Positions 15,278-24,696 of a DNA stretch of 64,000 bases are shown here, one piece after another; the first letter of the stretch is position 1, and each line of letters starts with the position of its first letter. The notes below the pieces were generated by a model. That model was given only the letters and a program-made list of their open reading frames with translations, did no database searches and had not been told where the DNA came from. The translations under genes and the position numbers were made by a program. The DNA comes from CAVSRC01 sp963781775 (lineage in GTDB: Bacteria; Pseudomonadota; Alphaproteobacteria; Rhizobiales; Kaistiaceae), in NCBI GenBank assembly GCA_963781775.1, contig CAWAHE010000006.1:47235-111234 (forward strand), written 5' to 3'.

Positions 15278-16302
15278 TCTTCCCGGTTCGAGACGCCGGC
15301 CGACTCGAACGTCGCCATGCCCGAATGAAGCGCGGCCGCCGCCTTGACGATACCGGCGGCGAGCGCCGCGCCCGTCCCTTCGCCGAGCCGCATGCCGAGG
15401 TCGAGAAGCGGCGTCTTGCCCATCAGCGCCAGCGCGCGGCCATGAGCCGGCTCGGCGGACACGTGGCCGAAGAGGCAATGGTCGAGCGCGGCAGGATCGA
15501 GAGCGAACAACACGGCGGCCGCCGCCGTCGCGACATAACCATCGACGATCACCGGCACGCGGTTCATGCGGGCGGCGAGAATGGCGCCGCTCATGGCCGC
15601 GATCTCGCGACCGCCCAGCCGGCGCAGGACTTCAAGCGGATCGTCGAGATGCCCCGCGTGACAGGCGATGGCCGCGGCGACCGCCGCCCGCTTGCGCGCG
15701 AGCCCCGCCTCATCGACCCCGGTTCCGGGTCCTACCCAATCGCCGGGAGCGCCGCCGAACAGGCCGCAGAAGATCGCGGCGGCGATCGTCGTATTGCCGA
15801 TGCCCATCTCGCCGATCGCCAGCAGATCGACGCCGCCGGCGATCGCTTCCATTCCGTAGGCCATCGTGCCGGCGCAGGTCGCCTCATCGAGGGCCGCCTC
15901 GCGCGTGATGTCGCCCGTCGGAATCTCGAGGGCGAGGTCGAAGACCTTGAGCGCCAGTCCATAGGTCGCGCAGATCTGGTTGATGGCGGCGCCGCCGGCC
16001 GCGAAATTCTCAACCATCTGCTGCGTCACCGCCGCCGGAAAGGCCGACACGCCCTGAGCGACCACGCCATGATTGCCCGCGAATACCGCCACCATCGGCT
16101 GATTGACCGCCGGCGGCGCCCTGCCCTGCCAGGCGGCCAGCCATTCGGCGATCTCTTCCAGCCGGCCAAGGGCGCCGGGCGGCTTGGTCAGCGTGGCATC
16201 GCGGGCGCGGACTTTCGCTACGGCCGCCGAATCGGCGTGCGGCATGGCGGTGACGAGCGCGCGGATGTCGTCAAAAGGGAGCCCGGTTGCTGTGGGAATC
16301 AT
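15274..16302 (-). CDS. cobT: Nicotinate-nucleotide:dimethylbenzimidazole phosphoribosyltransferase
   Basis: 342 residues, the normal length. It makes alpha-ribazole phosphate from nicotinate mononucleotide and dimethylbenzimidazole, activating the lower ligand of cobalamin, in the cytoplasm. Motifs: TKPPGALGRLEEIA, VFAGNHGVVAQGVSAFP, IGEMGIGNTTIAAAI, LGGREIAAMSGAILAA, and RLGEGTGAALA, which holds the catalytic glutamate. In aerobic (Pseudomonas denitrificans) nomenclature it is CobU. It is divergent from cobS across a 113-base gap that is too short for a cobalamin riboswitch and shows no B12-box. Confidence 0.95.
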   Translation of the reverse strand: MIPTATGLPFDDIRALVTAMPHADSAAVAKVRARDATLTKPPGALGRLEEIAEWLAAWQGRAPPAVNQPMVAVFAGNHGVVAQGVSAFPAAVTQQMVENFAAGGAAINQICATYGLALKVFDLALEIPTGDITREAALDEATCAGTMAYGMEAIAGGVDLLAIGEMGIGNTTIAAAIFCGLFGGAPGDWVGPGTGVDEAGLARKRAAVAAAIACHAGHLDDPLEVLRRLGGREIAAMSGAILAARMNRVPVIVDGYVATAAAAVLFALDPAALDHCLFGHVSAEPAHGRALALMGKTPLLDLGMRLGEGTGAALAAGIVKAAAALHSGMATFESAGVSNRED

Positions 16303-16415
16303 GCGGGCTCCAAATGGCTGGAAATCATTGATTTTCGGGGCTGCGTTGGCCCACGGACACGAAGGTTCTATAACCGCCGCGCGACCAACCGCAAGCGACG
16401 AGAGAGCGCACCGGC

Positions 16416-17213
16416 ATGACCGGCGACGATCCCCAGCCGATGACCTTCGATACCGTGGTTGGCGATCTGAAATCGTCGATTGCGTTCCTGACGCGCCTGC
16501 CGGTCCGCTGGCTCAGCATCGCAGCGGAAGTGCGTCCCGACTTCAGGCGCGCGGCGGCTCTCTTCCCCGTGGCCGGTTGCCTCATCGGTTTCGTCGGCGG
16601 CGCGGTGCTCCTCATCGGCGTCGCGATCGGAATGCCGGCGCTCGCCGCCGCTACCCTCGCCGTCACGACCACGCTGGCGCTGACCGGCGGGCTGCACGAG
16701 GACGGCCTCGCGGACGTCGCCGACAGTTTCGGTGGGGCAACGGCCGAACGGAAATTCCAGATCATGGACGACAGCAGCGTCGGCGTTTACGGCGCAGCGG
16801 CGCTCGTGCTGTCGCTCCTCCTCCGCGTCGTCTGTCTGGCAGCGATCGCCGGCGCCGGAGCGATGGCGGCGGCGCTCGCGCTGATCATCGCCGAGGGTAT
16901 ATCGCGGGCGGCGATGGTGCGCATGTGGCACGATCTACCGGCTGCGCGCGCCAGCGGCCTTGCCCATGACACCGGACCGCCGAACCATGAAGCGATGCTG
17001 ATCGCGCTTGCCACGGCCGCCGTGCTGTCGCTCGTCGCCATTCCCGTCGTCGGCCTGCGCCCGGCCCTGCTCGCCGCTGTTTTTGCCGCATTGGCTACCT
17101 ATACTTTCACGCGACTGATCGCCCAGACGATCGGTGGACGTACCGGCGATACGCTCGGCGCCTGCCAGCAGGTGGCGCTCGTGGCGTGGCTCCTCGGCGC
17201 CGCCACGCTCTGA
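16416..17213 (+). CDS. cobS: Adenosylcobinamide-GDP ribazoletransferase (cobalamin synthase)
   Basis: 265 residues, integral inner-membrane enzyme (CobV in aerobic nomenclature). It joins alpha-ribazole to adenosylcobinamide-GDP, the last step of nucleotide-loop assembly. The signature is LTGGLHEDGLADVADSFGG near residue 95, followed by several membrane segments and a terminal QQVALVAWLLGAATL helix. It works with CobT, encoded divergently 113 bases away. The DUF1289 gene and a protease gene follow on the same strand with tight spacing, so they may be cotranscribed, though they are not known cobalamin genes. Confidence 0.94.
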   Translation: MTGDDPQPMTFDTVVGDLKSSIAFLTRLPVRWLSIAAEVRPDFRRAAALFPVAGCLIGFVGGAVLLIGVAIGMPALAAATLAVTTTLALTGGLHEDGLADVADSFGGATAERKFQIMDDSSVGVYGAAALVLSLLLRVVCLAAIAGAGAMAAALALIIAEGISRAAMVRMWHDLPAARASGLAHDTGPPNHEAMLIALATAAVLSLVAIPVVGLRPALLAAVFAALATYTFTRLIAQTIGGRTGDTLGACQQVALVAWLLGAATL

Positions 17214-17239
17214 GCCAACGCCGACTGCGGGATTTTTGC

Positions 17240-17431
17240 ATGATTTCCCCGTGCATTCGCCTTTGCTCGATCGACGCGCAAACGGGTCTTTGCGACGGTT
17301 GCGGACGGAGTTTGGCCGAGATCGGCAACTGGGTTCGCTATTCGGAGGCCGAGCGCCGCGAGATCATGGACGCGCTGCCTTCCCGCCGCGCGGCCGCGGC
17401 CGCCGACCGTGCCACGGAGCCGGCGCAATGA
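17240..17431 (+). CDS. DUF1289 domain small cysteine-rich protein
   Basis: 63 residues. The conserved DUF1289 pattern is clear: SPCIRLCSIDAQTGLCDGCG with four cysteines followed by RSLAEIGNWVRYSEAERREI. The cysteine spacing suggests a metal (zinc or Fe-S) site. The function is unknown. It starts 26 bases after cobS and overlaps the next gene by 4 bases (ATGA). Confidence 0.85.
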   Translation: MISPCIRLCSIDAQTGLCDGCGRSLAEIGNWVRYSEAERREIMDALPSRRAAAAADRATEPAQ

Positions 17432-18147
17432 ACCGCCCGCCGCGACTCTTCTTCTGGGTGCTGATCGCACTGGTTGGCGCGGGGGTCGCAGCGCTCGTGG
17501 TCAAAGTCGCGCCTTCTGCCGGCTTTGACATGTCCTCGCGCGGCTCGGTCCGCCTCGTCTATCTGGTCGCGATCCTGTTGTTCGTCGGCTCGGCCTTCGT
17601 CGGCCGCCGCGTGCCGGCGCGCGAGGTGGTGCGGGCCATCGTCGGCTGGTCGGCGATCCTGCTGGTCATCGTTGGCGCCTACGCCTACCGGGACGAGCTT
17701 GCCGGCGTTGGCGGGCGCCTGCTCGGCGTTCTGGCGCCCGGCGTTCCGATTTCCGGCCGGTTTGCCGGCGGAAGCGACACCAGCGTCATGATCGCGCGGA
17801 CCATGGACGGGCACTTCGCGGTGCGCGCCAATGTCGACAACGTGCCGATCCTGATGATGGTGGATACCGGCGCAAGCTTCGTAACGTTGACGCAGGACGA
17901 TGCCACTTCGATCGGCATCGACACGTCGAACCTCAGCTTCAGCGTTCCGATCCAGACCGCGAACGGCATGATCGACGCTGCGCCGATCACCGTCGACCAC
18001 CTGACCGTCGGGACCATCGAGCGAAGCAATGTCCGGGCTCTTGTGGCGCCGCCGGGAACGCTCGCCGGCAGCCTGCTCGGCATGAGCTTCCTCGATTCAC
18101 TCGCCAGCTATTCGATCTCCGGCGACCGGCTGGTGCTGACGCCCTAG
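17428..18147 (+). CDS. Membrane-anchored retropepsin-like aspartic protease (clan AA, TIGR02281 type)
   Basis: 239 residues. Three membrane segments at the N-terminus (LFFWVLIALVGAGVAALVV, LVYLVAILLFVGSAFVG, AIVGWSAILLVIVGAYAY) are followed by a retroviral-type aspartic protease domain with the catalytic motif MMVDTGASFVTL and the flap-like segment AAPITVDHLTVG, ending NLLGMSFL-like SLLGMSFLDSL. Family members are widespread in alphaproteobacteria; they act as homodimers in the envelope and their substrates are mostly unknown. The ATG at 17428 overlaps the stop of the DUF1289 gene; the in-frame extension to 17134 lies inside cobS and is not real. Confidence 0.88.
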   Translation: MNRPPRLFFWVLIALVGAGVAALVVKVAPSAGFDMSSRGSVRLVYLVAILLFVGSAFVGRRVPAREVVRAIVGWSAILLVIVGAYAYRDELAGVGGRLLGVLAPGVPISGRFAGGSDTSVMIARTMDGHFAVRANVDNVPILMMVDTGASFVTLTQDDATSIGIDTSNLSFSVPIQTANGMIDAAPITVDHLTVGTIERSNVRALVAPPGTLAGSLLGMSFLDSLASYSISGDRLVLTP

Positions 18148-18971
18148 ATCAGCGTCAGGGCGAAGCGGATCGCAACGAAGAACAAGAACAGTCCGAACGC
18201 GATCTCGAGCTGGCGGCGCGACAGTGCGTGAGCGATGCGCACGCCGAATGGCGCCGCGATCACCGAGATCGGGATGACCAGCAGCACGCCGACAAGGTTG
18301 ACGAAGCCCGCCGAAAACGGCGGCAGCAATGGATCGTTCCAGCCTGCCCAGATGTAGCCGAGGACGCCGGGGATCGAGATGAGCACGCCAACGCCGGCCG
18401 AGGTCGCGACGGCCTGATGCATCGGCCGGCCGAACAGCGTCATGAACGTGTTGTTGAGAACGCCGCCGCCGATCCCCATCAGCGTCGACAGAAAGCCGAT
18501 CAGAACGCCGACCGCCGCCCTGACCGGATTCCCCGGCAATTCGCTGCCGAGACGCCACGTTTCGCGGTTGAGCAGCAGGCGGAGCCCGACGGCGCAGGCG
18601 ATGACGGCGAAGACGCCGCGCAATGCTGCGCCCGAGATCGATGCCGCCACGATCGACGCCACGACGACGCCAGCCGGCACCGCGATCAGCCAGCCGCGCA
18701 GCAGGTCCATGTCCACCGCACCGCGCTTGCGGTGCGCCAGAAACGAGCGGATGGCCGTCGGCACAATGACGGCCAGCGACGTGCCGACGGAGACGTGCAT
18801 GCGAACCGCGTCATCGACGCCGAGAAAGGTCAGGCCCTGATAGAGCACCGGCACGATGACCGCGCCGCCGCCTATGCCGAAGACGCCTGCGAGCAGGCCG
18901 GAAATCGCGCCGGAGGCGACAGTCGCTGCGGCGAGCCCGATAAGCTCTCCGGGCGAAGCTGCTATGTCCAT
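18144..18971 (-). CDS. TauE/SafE (TSUP) family permease
   Basis: 275 residues, eight or so membrane helices. Family motifs: LLAGVFGIGGGAVIVPVLY near the N-terminus and its repeat IGFLSTLMGIGGGVLNNTF in the second half, plus SVGTSLAVIVPTAIRS. TSUP proteins export sulfite, sulfoacetate or related organosulfur anions across the inner membrane; the substrate here is not known. It converges on the aspartic protease gene (4-base overlap of ends) and is 11 bases downstream of dusA on the same strand. Confidence 0.9.
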   Translation of the reverse strand: MDIAASPGELIGLAAATVASGAISGLLAGVFGIGGGAVIVPVLYQGLTFLGVDDAVRMHVSVGTSLAVIVPTAIRSFLAHRKRGAVDMDLLRGWLIAVPAGVVVASIVAASISGAALRGVFAVIACAVGLRLLLNRETWRLGSELPGNPVRAAVGVLIGFLSTLMGIGGGVLNNTFMTLFGRPMHQAVATSAGVGVLISIPGVLGYIWAGWNDPLLPPFSAGFVNLVGVLLVIPISVIAAPFGVRIAHALSRRQLEIAFGLFLFFVAIRFALTLI

Positions 18972-18982
18972 CGCCTGCCCGC

Positions 18983-20041
18983 TCAGGCCATCGCGAAGCA
19001 GGCAGTGTCGGCCTCTTCGGCCGGCGCGCGGGAAGGCGCCCGTGTAACGGCGTCCAATGCCTCGCGCACGACTTCCAGGCCGGCGCCCGGCCGGATTGCG
19101 CCGACCGTCAGGATGCGGCGCCAGGAGCGCGCGCCGGGATAACCGTGGAACAGGCCCAGCATGTGGCGGGTGATGTGCGACAGGCGCGTGCCGCGAGCAA
19201 GCTCGTCGGCGATCGTGGGCATCATCGCTGCGACCGCCTCGTGCGGGCTCCCGGCCTCACCGTCGTCGCCGTGGAACCGCCGGTCGATGTTCATAAGGAT
19301 CGCCGGTGTGTGGTAGGCGGCGCGGCCGAGCATCACGCCGTCGACATGCACCAGATGATCGGCCGCCTCGTCGAGCGAACCGATGCCGCCGTTGATGCCG
19401 ACAAATGTTCCGGGAAAGCGTTGCTTGAGGCGGTAAACGCGGCCGTAGTCGAGCGGCGGGACGTCGCGATTCTCCTTTGGTGACAGGCCCTCGAGCCACG
19501 CCTTGCGGGCGTGAACCCAGATGGCGTCGGCGCCGGCGGCGGTCACCGCGTCGGCCAGCGCGTCGAGCGCCGCCTCCGGATCCTGTTCGTCGACGCCGAT
19601 GCGGCATTTGACGGTTACGGGCACACCGACCGCGGCCTTCATCGCGGCGACGACGTCGCCGACCAGCGCGGGCGTCCGCATCAGGCAGGCGCCGAAGGTG
19701 CCGGACTGCACGCGGTCCGACGGGCAGCCGACATTGAGGTTGATCTCATCGTAGCCGAAGTCGGCGGCGATCCGCGCCGCTTGCGCCAGCTTCGCCGGCT
19801 CGGCGCCGCCGAGTTGAAGCGCGACCGGGTGCTCGGCATCCGAGAAGCCGATCAACCGTTCGCGGTCGCCATGAATGACGGCGTCGGCGACGATCATTTC
19901 GGTGTAGAGGAGCGCCCGGCGCGTCAACTGCCGGTGGAACATGCGGCAGTGGCGGTCGGTCCAGTCCATCATGGGCGCCACGGCAATGACGTTCGCGGCG
20001 GGCCGGGTCGTGGCGAGTTCTGCGCTCATTGGCCTAGACAT
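18983..20041 (-). CDS. dusA: tRNA-dihydrouridine synthase A
   Basis: 352 residues. FMN enzyme that reduces uridine in the D-loop of tRNA. Motifs: VIAVAPMMDWTDRHCR, EINLNVGCPSDRV, GTFGACLM with the catalytic cysteine, TVKCRIGVDEQD, IWVHARKAWLEGLSPKENR and GINGGI, all diagnostic of DusA rather than DusB/C. Starts at 20041 or 20029 are both possible (neither has a strong ribosome site); the frame further upstream is antisense-like arginine-rich sequence and overlaps the next gene, so it is excluded. Confidence 0.93.
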   Translation of the reverse strand: MSRPMSAELATTRPAANVIAVAPMMDWTDRHCRMFHRQLTRRALLYTEMIVADAVIHGDRERLIGFSDAEHPVALQLGGAEPAKLAQAARIAADFGYDEINLNVGCPSDRVQSGTFGACLMRTPALVGDVVAAMKAAVGVPVTVKCRIGVDEQDPEAALDALADAVTAAGADAIWVHARKAWLEGLSPKENRDVPPLDYGRVYRLKQRFPGTFVGINGGIGSLDEAADHLVHVDGVMLGRAAYHTPAILMNIDRRFHGDDGEAGSPHEAVAAMMPTIADELARGTRLSHITRHMLGLFHGYPGARSWRRILTVGAIRPGAGLEVVREALDAVTRAPSRAPAEEADTACFAMA

Positions 20042-20130
20042 ATGGAGGGCAGCGCGACCGAAATTGCCGTTTGCCCGTTGCCGTCCAAATGGACCGGACG
20101 GCCGCCAATGTCCAGTCGGGGAAGGTCCGA

Positions 20131-22314
20131 TCAGGCCGTCCTGAGGCCGCGGACCGGCGGTTTCAACCGTTCGTCGACGCTCAGCAGCGCCGTCATCTCC
20201 GCGGCTGGCGCGGGACGCGCGAAGAAGAAGCCCTGGAACGCGTTGCATCCGGCGATCCGCAGGATGGTCGCCTCTTCCTCGGTCTCGACGCCCTCCGCCG
20301 TCACGCTGAGGCCGAGTGCCTCGGCCAGCGCCACCGTTGCGTGAACCATCTTTTGCGCGCGCGGATCGCGATCGACGTTGGCGATCATCGAGCGGTCGAG
20401 CTTCAGCTTGTCGAACGCAAAGCGGCGCAAATAGCCGATACTCGAATAGCCGATGCCGAAATCGTCAAGCGCGACTGTGACGCCAAGCGCGCGCACCGCA
20501 TCGATCGCTTGGCTGGCCTGCTCCGGGTGCGTGATGAAATAGGTCTCGGTCACCTCGATCTCCAGCCGCTGCGGCGGGAACTCGACCTGCTCCAGGACGT
20601 TGGCCACAGCCTTGGCGAAGTTCGGATTCCGGAACTGTGCTGGCGAGACGTTGACCGAAACCTTGATGCCCGGCCATGCTCTGGCGTCCTGACAGGCGCG
20701 GCGCAATGTCCACACGCCGAGATCGTCGATCAGACCAGTTTCCTCAGCGATCGGAATGAACTCGGCGGGCGTGATCGGCTTGTTGTCGCCGCGCGGCCAC
20801 CGAACGAGCGCCTCGGCGCTGACGATCCTGCCGTCTTCGGCGTCGTAGACCGGTTGGTAGACCATCTTCAGCGCCTCGGCCTCGAGTGCCCGCCTGAGAT
20901 CGGCGGCAATGGCGACGCGCTTCATGCGATGGGCGTCGAGAGAGTCGTCGAACACGCATAGCCTGTTACGACCCAGCTGCTTGGCCTGGTACATGGCCAC
21001 GTCGGCGCGGCGCAGAACCTCCTCGACTGAGATGTGGGAACGGTCGATCGGCGCGATGCCGACGCCGACGCCGACGGAGATAATACGCCCTCCGATGTCG
21101 AAGGGCTTGGCGAAGAAGCGAACCAGTTGCTCGCCAAGATCGCTGGCGACTTCCGCTGCGTGCGGCGCATTCACCACCACCGCGAATTCGTCGCCGCCGA
21201 GGCGGACGAGCATGTGATCGCCGGTCAGCATCGAAAAACCGCCGGCGACCTTGCGAAGCAAGGCATCGCCGACGTCGTGGCCGTAGTTGTCGTTGACTTC
21301 CTTGAACCCGTCGAGATCGAGGTGGAGGATCGCCAGATCGTTGCCGCCGCGCTTCGATCGCGAGAGCAGCGCCGCGACCTCGGTAACGAGCGCACCGCGG
21401 TTCGGCAACCCGCTGAGGGAATCATGCGTGGCGGCGTGGCGTGCCTTCGCCTCCCCCTCGTGCACTCGGGAGATCCCGCGGGCGGCGACGGCGATCAAGC
21501 CCAACACCATCAGGACGAGCAAGGCGAGCATTGCCATGACGCGCGGGTTCAGCCTGGCAAGAGCCTCGCTGCCGGGCTGGGGCGCTGACCAAGTCAGCGC
21601 GGCGATGGTGCTGCCGCTTGGATCGGTCAGCGGGATGGTGGTTTCTGCCGCTGCGTCGGGCGGCCCCGGCACAAGCGCAAGGTCCTCGATCAGGTAGTCC
21701 TGCCCCAACTCCTTGACCATCGCATCGTCGAGGGTTTTTGCAAGAACCAGAATTCGCGGGCTGGCCGGCCGCGGCAACGTTTCGGAGAACGGCACCACGA
21801 ACCCAACCGAGACCACCATCGGCCCCCAGATGCTGCGTACGATCCCGCTGCGGCCATCATACGGTTCACCCATCGCTGGAAGAGCCTTAAGAAGCGGATT
21901 CAGGGCCGGTCCGAATGCCTGGTCAGCGCTTGCATCGACGGCAGCCCCCGCGTGGTAGGCGAAGACCACCGCGCCGCTCGCCTCGAGCAGGTAGGCGGTG
22001 TCGAAAAAAACCGGGTCGGCGGTCGACGAGACGAAGGAGTCGTCCACGAACTCCTGGTCGATCGTTCCGTAGAGCTTGCGGGCCGCGTCGTCCCACACGG
22101 CATAGTCGCCGTTGGTGCTGACCATGTGGCGCAGCGTCGCCTGGACTGCGGCCTCGACCGAGCGCCGCGTCGATGAGACTTCCGTGCGATTGACCTCGCG
22201 GGCGATCTCGTTCAGCGCGTAGATCAGCGTCACGACCGCGACCGCGAGCACGGCCATCGCCGGAAGCACGATGCTCAAGAAGAACCGGATATTCTGGCGA
22301 TTAGCGAGTGACAT
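20131..22314 (-). CDS. CHASE4-GGDEF-EAL cyclic-di-GMP protein (first of a tandem pair)
   Basis: 727 residues. A membrane segment (about 10-32) and another (about 262-282) enclose a periplasmic CHASE4-type sensor, recognised by NGDYAVWDDAARKLY. The GGDEF domain keeps its active site (VRLGGDEFAVV; LDLDGFKEVNDNYGHDVGD) but has no RxxD inhibitory site before it. The EAL domain keeps SAEALVRW, EVTETYF, DDFGIGYSSIGYL and KLDRSMI. Both synthesis and hydrolysis of c-di-GMP therefore look possible. It lies 120 bases downstream of a paralogue with the same layout, so it may share its promoter. Confidence 0.93.
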   Translation of the reverse strand: MSLANRQNIRFFLSIVLPAMAVLAVAVVTLIYALNEIAREVNRTEVSSTRRSVEAAVQATLRHMVSTNGDYAVWDDAARKLYGTIDQEFVDDSFVSSTADPVFFDTAYLLEASGAVVFAYHAGAAVDASADQAFGPALNPLLKALPAMGEPYDGRSGIVRSIWGPMVVSVGFVVPFSETLPRPASPRILVLAKTLDDAMVKELGQDYLIEDLALVPGPPDAAAETTIPLTDPSGSTIAALTWSAPQPGSEALARLNPRVMAMLALLVLMVLGLIAVAARGISRVHEGEAKARHAATHDSLSGLPNRGALVTEVAALLSRSKRGGNDLAILHLDLDGFKEVNDNYGHDVGDALLRKVAGGFSMLTGDHMLVRLGGDEFAVVVNAPHAAEVASDLGEQLVRFFAKPFDIGGRIISVGVGVGIAPIDRSHISVEEVLRRADVAMYQAKQLGRNRLCVFDDSLDAHRMKRVAIAADLRRALEAEALKMVYQPVYDAEDGRIVSAEALVRWPRGDNKPITPAEFIPIAEETGLIDDLGVWTLRRACQDARAWPGIKVSVNVSPAQFRNPNFAKAVANVLEQVEFPPQRLEIEVTETYFITHPEQASQAIDAVRALGVTVALDDFGIGYSSIGYLRRFAFDKLKLDRSMIANVDRDPRAQKMVHATVALAEALGLSVTAEGVETEEEATILRIAGCNAFQGFFFARPAPAAEMTALLSVDERLKPPVRGLRTA

Positions 22315-22434
22315 AGCCTTGGCGACGACAAGCCGGGAAACCGGACGCCGCAGCCTCGCCGCGCGCGGTTAAGTTCGCATGAAGTGACAGGGGTGCGCCG
22401 CCCGGCTGGTTAACCAAGCGTTGTGGCACGGCGG

Positions 22435-24696
22435 TCAGTTGCTGGCAGCCACTTTGCGTTCCGGTAGTCCGCCGGCACCGGCTCCGACCCGTGGGACGGC
22501 GGGCGCTGCCCCGCCTGCGGCCAGAAGGGCGTCAATGTCGTCGGCCGCGACCGGGCGGCTGATCAGGAAACCCTGCACGAACTCGCATTGAATGAGCCGC
22601 AGGAGCTTGAGCTGTTCCTCGTTCTCGATGCCTTCCGCGATGACCGCAAGGTCGAGCGCGTCGCCGAGAGAAACCAGCGATTGCAGCAGCGCGTTCGCCG
22701 TTGCGTTGAGGCCGACATCGCGAACGAATGAGCGGTCGACCTTGAGGATGTCGAAGGGGAACTGCCGCAGGTAGCCGATCGAGGAGAAGCCCGTGCCGAA
22801 ATCGTCGAGCGACAAGGTGAAACCGAACTCCTTCAGCATGGCGAGCTTGCGCTTCGCGATGGTCGGATTGTTGACGAGGATGCCCTCGGTCAGTTCCAGC
22901 TCGAAGCAGTCGGGCGTGAGGCCGTGCCTCTTGACGGTCGCCAGCAGATCATTGGCGAAGTCGGGGTCACGCAATTGCACGGGCGATATGTTGACCGCCA
23001 TGCGATATCCCGGCCAGCGGTGCAGGTCGCGGCATACCTGATTGATCACGAACCGGCCGATGTCATGGATGAGGCCGGTCTCTTCGGCGACCGGAACGAA
23101 AAGGGCCGGCGAAACCGCGCCGTATTCCGGCGACGTCCAGCGCAACAGCGCCTCGAAGCCGATAATCGTAAGGTCGGCGGCGCGCACGACCGGCTGATAG
23201 ACGACGTGCAGCTCGCTCTCGTTCTCGATCGCGCGGCGCAGGCCGACTTCAATCTGCTTCTTCTCGACCGCACCGGTCTCCATCGACGGATGATAGGCGA
23301 GCGCGTCGCGCTCGGCGCCGTTCTTCGCCTGATACATGGCGAGGTCGGCGCGGCGGACCAGTTCAGCGGGATCGACATTGCCGCGATCGGCGACGGTGTA
23401 GCCGCCGGACGTGGTGACGTGAAACTCGAAGCCGCAGATCGTGAACGGCCGATCGAGCGAGCGCACTGCGGCCGTGGCCGCGTCCGCGGCGACAGAGCGG
23501 ATGTCTTCGGCAATCAACGCGATGGCGAACTCATCACCGCCGATGCGCGCGAGGACCGCCGACGGCGGCAACACCGAGGTGATGCGGATGGCGAGCGCCT
23601 TGACCAGATCGTCTCCGCCGTGGTGGCCGATGGTGTCGTTGACCGTCTTGAAGCCGTTGATGTCGAGATAAACAATTGCCAGCGCACCATTTTGGCAGGC
23701 CGCGACGTAGTGCTCCGACTCCAGCAACTCGGTGAAGCCGGTGCGGTTGGTCAGGCCGGTCATGGAGTCCGTGCGCGCGGCGATCACCGCTTCCCGTTCA
23801 CTCTCGGTCAGGGCGATGGCCATCTTGCGCGCCCGCAAGGCTGTGGTGAGAGCGACCACACAGAACAGCGCCAGGGCGATGAAGATGGGGATGAAGACGC
23901 CCCGCAGTACCGCATAGCCCGGAGTCGGCGACGTCCAGACGAGATGCCCTATCGACCTGCCGACGATATCGGTGATTACCGGGAACTCGGCAAAGCTGTT
24001 GAGGCCGTCGCCGCTTTCGCGCGCCAGTCGCAGATCGTCGATCAGGAACGACTTGCCGAGGTTGGCCAAGCGCTCCGGCGACAGAAGAAAGCCCGCAACG
24101 AAGAAGGGCAGTTTCTGCGTCTCCACATCGTCCAGATGTGAAACGGGTGCGATACGGGAGACGGCAATCAGGAAGGTGTTCTCGCCTACCGTGATAAATG
24201 AGGGGCGAGCCGCGAGATTTTCGACCGGCATACCATCCGTCAGCTTTCGGATGCCTTCGATGATCTCGGGCGTGACTATGTCGGCGGCCGGCACGCTGAG
24301 ATCGCTGGTCGCCCAGACATAGTCGACCTTGCCGGCCGGCGAGACGATCGCCATCAGGTCGGCGATCTGCGTCTCCTCGACGCTCGAGCCGACGTTCGAC
24401 CACATCCATTCGTCGTCATGGCGGGTATAGGCATCGTAGGCGTCTTCCCACCACGAATAGTCGTTGGCGATGCCTTGAACGCGCTTCTCCATGGCCTGCA
24501 GACCGCCGACGACCATGGTGGTCGTCGCCTTGGCGGCTTGATCGTTCTGCTTCTGCGCCATCCAAATGATGGCGCTGAACACGGTCAACACGGTCACCAG
24601 GATGCCGGCGACAAGGTTGAGTGTTATGCGACCTGTAATTGCCCGAGCCATCGCTCTCTCTGCGGCCTTTTTTGGAGCGTCAACTGTTGCAGACAA
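22435..24696 (-). CDS. CHASE4-GGDEF-EAL cyclic-di-GMP protein (second of a tandem pair)
   Basis: 753 residues from the ATG at 24696 (an ATG 15 codons later, at MARAITGR, is also possible). Membrane helix at about 24-46, periplasmic CHASE4 domain with NDYSWWEDAYDAY, second helix near 275-300, GGDEF domain (ARIGGDEFAIA; LDINGFKTVNDTIGHHGGD) without an RxxD inhibitory site, and an EAL domain with FEALLRW, ELTEGIL, DDFGTGFSSIGYL and KVDRSFV. All catalytic motifs are intact. The end is alanine/glycine-rich (AAGGAAPAVPRVGAGAGGLP). The shared layout with the neighbour indicates an old duplication, with clear sequence divergence since. Confidence 0.93.
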   Translation of the reverse strand: MSATVDAPKKAAERAMARAITGRITLNLVAGILVTVLTVFSAIIWMAQKQNDQAAKATTTMVVGGLQAMEKRVQGIANDYSWWEDAYDAYTRHDDEWMWSNVGSSVEETQIADLMAIVSPAGKVDYVWATSDLSVPAADIVTPEIIEGIRKLTDGMPVENLAARPSFITVGENTFLIAVSRIAPVSHLDDVETQKLPFFVAGFLLSPERLANLGKSFLIDDLRLARESGDGLNSFAEFPVITDIVGRSIGHLVWTSPTPGYAVLRGVFIPIFIALALFCVVALTTALRARKMAIALTESEREAVIAARTDSMTGLTNRTGFTELLESEHYVAACQNGALAIVYLDINGFKTVNDTIGHHGGDDLVKALAIRITSVLPPSAVLARIGGDEFAIALIAEDIRSVAADAATAAVRSLDRPFTICGFEFHVTTSGGYTVADRGNVDPAELVRRADLAMYQAKNGAERDALAYHPSMETGAVEKKQIEVGLRRAIENESELHVVYQPVVRAADLTIIGFEALLRWTSPEYGAVSPALFVPVAEETGLIHDIGRFVINQVCRDLHRWPGYRMAVNISPVQLRDPDFANDLLATVKRHGLTPDCFELELTEGILVNNPTIAKRKLAMLKEFGFTLSLDDFGTGFSSIGYLRQFPFDILKVDRSFVRDVGLNATANALLQSLVSLGDALDLAVIAEGIENEEQLKLLRLIQCEFVQGFLISRPVAADDIDALLAAGGAAPAVPRVGAGAGGLPERKVAASN

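Noticed and set aside
16303..16415. Cobalamin riboswitch between cobT and cobS
   Set aside because: The gap is only 113 bases, too short for a B12 riboswitch, and no B12-box-like element is visible.
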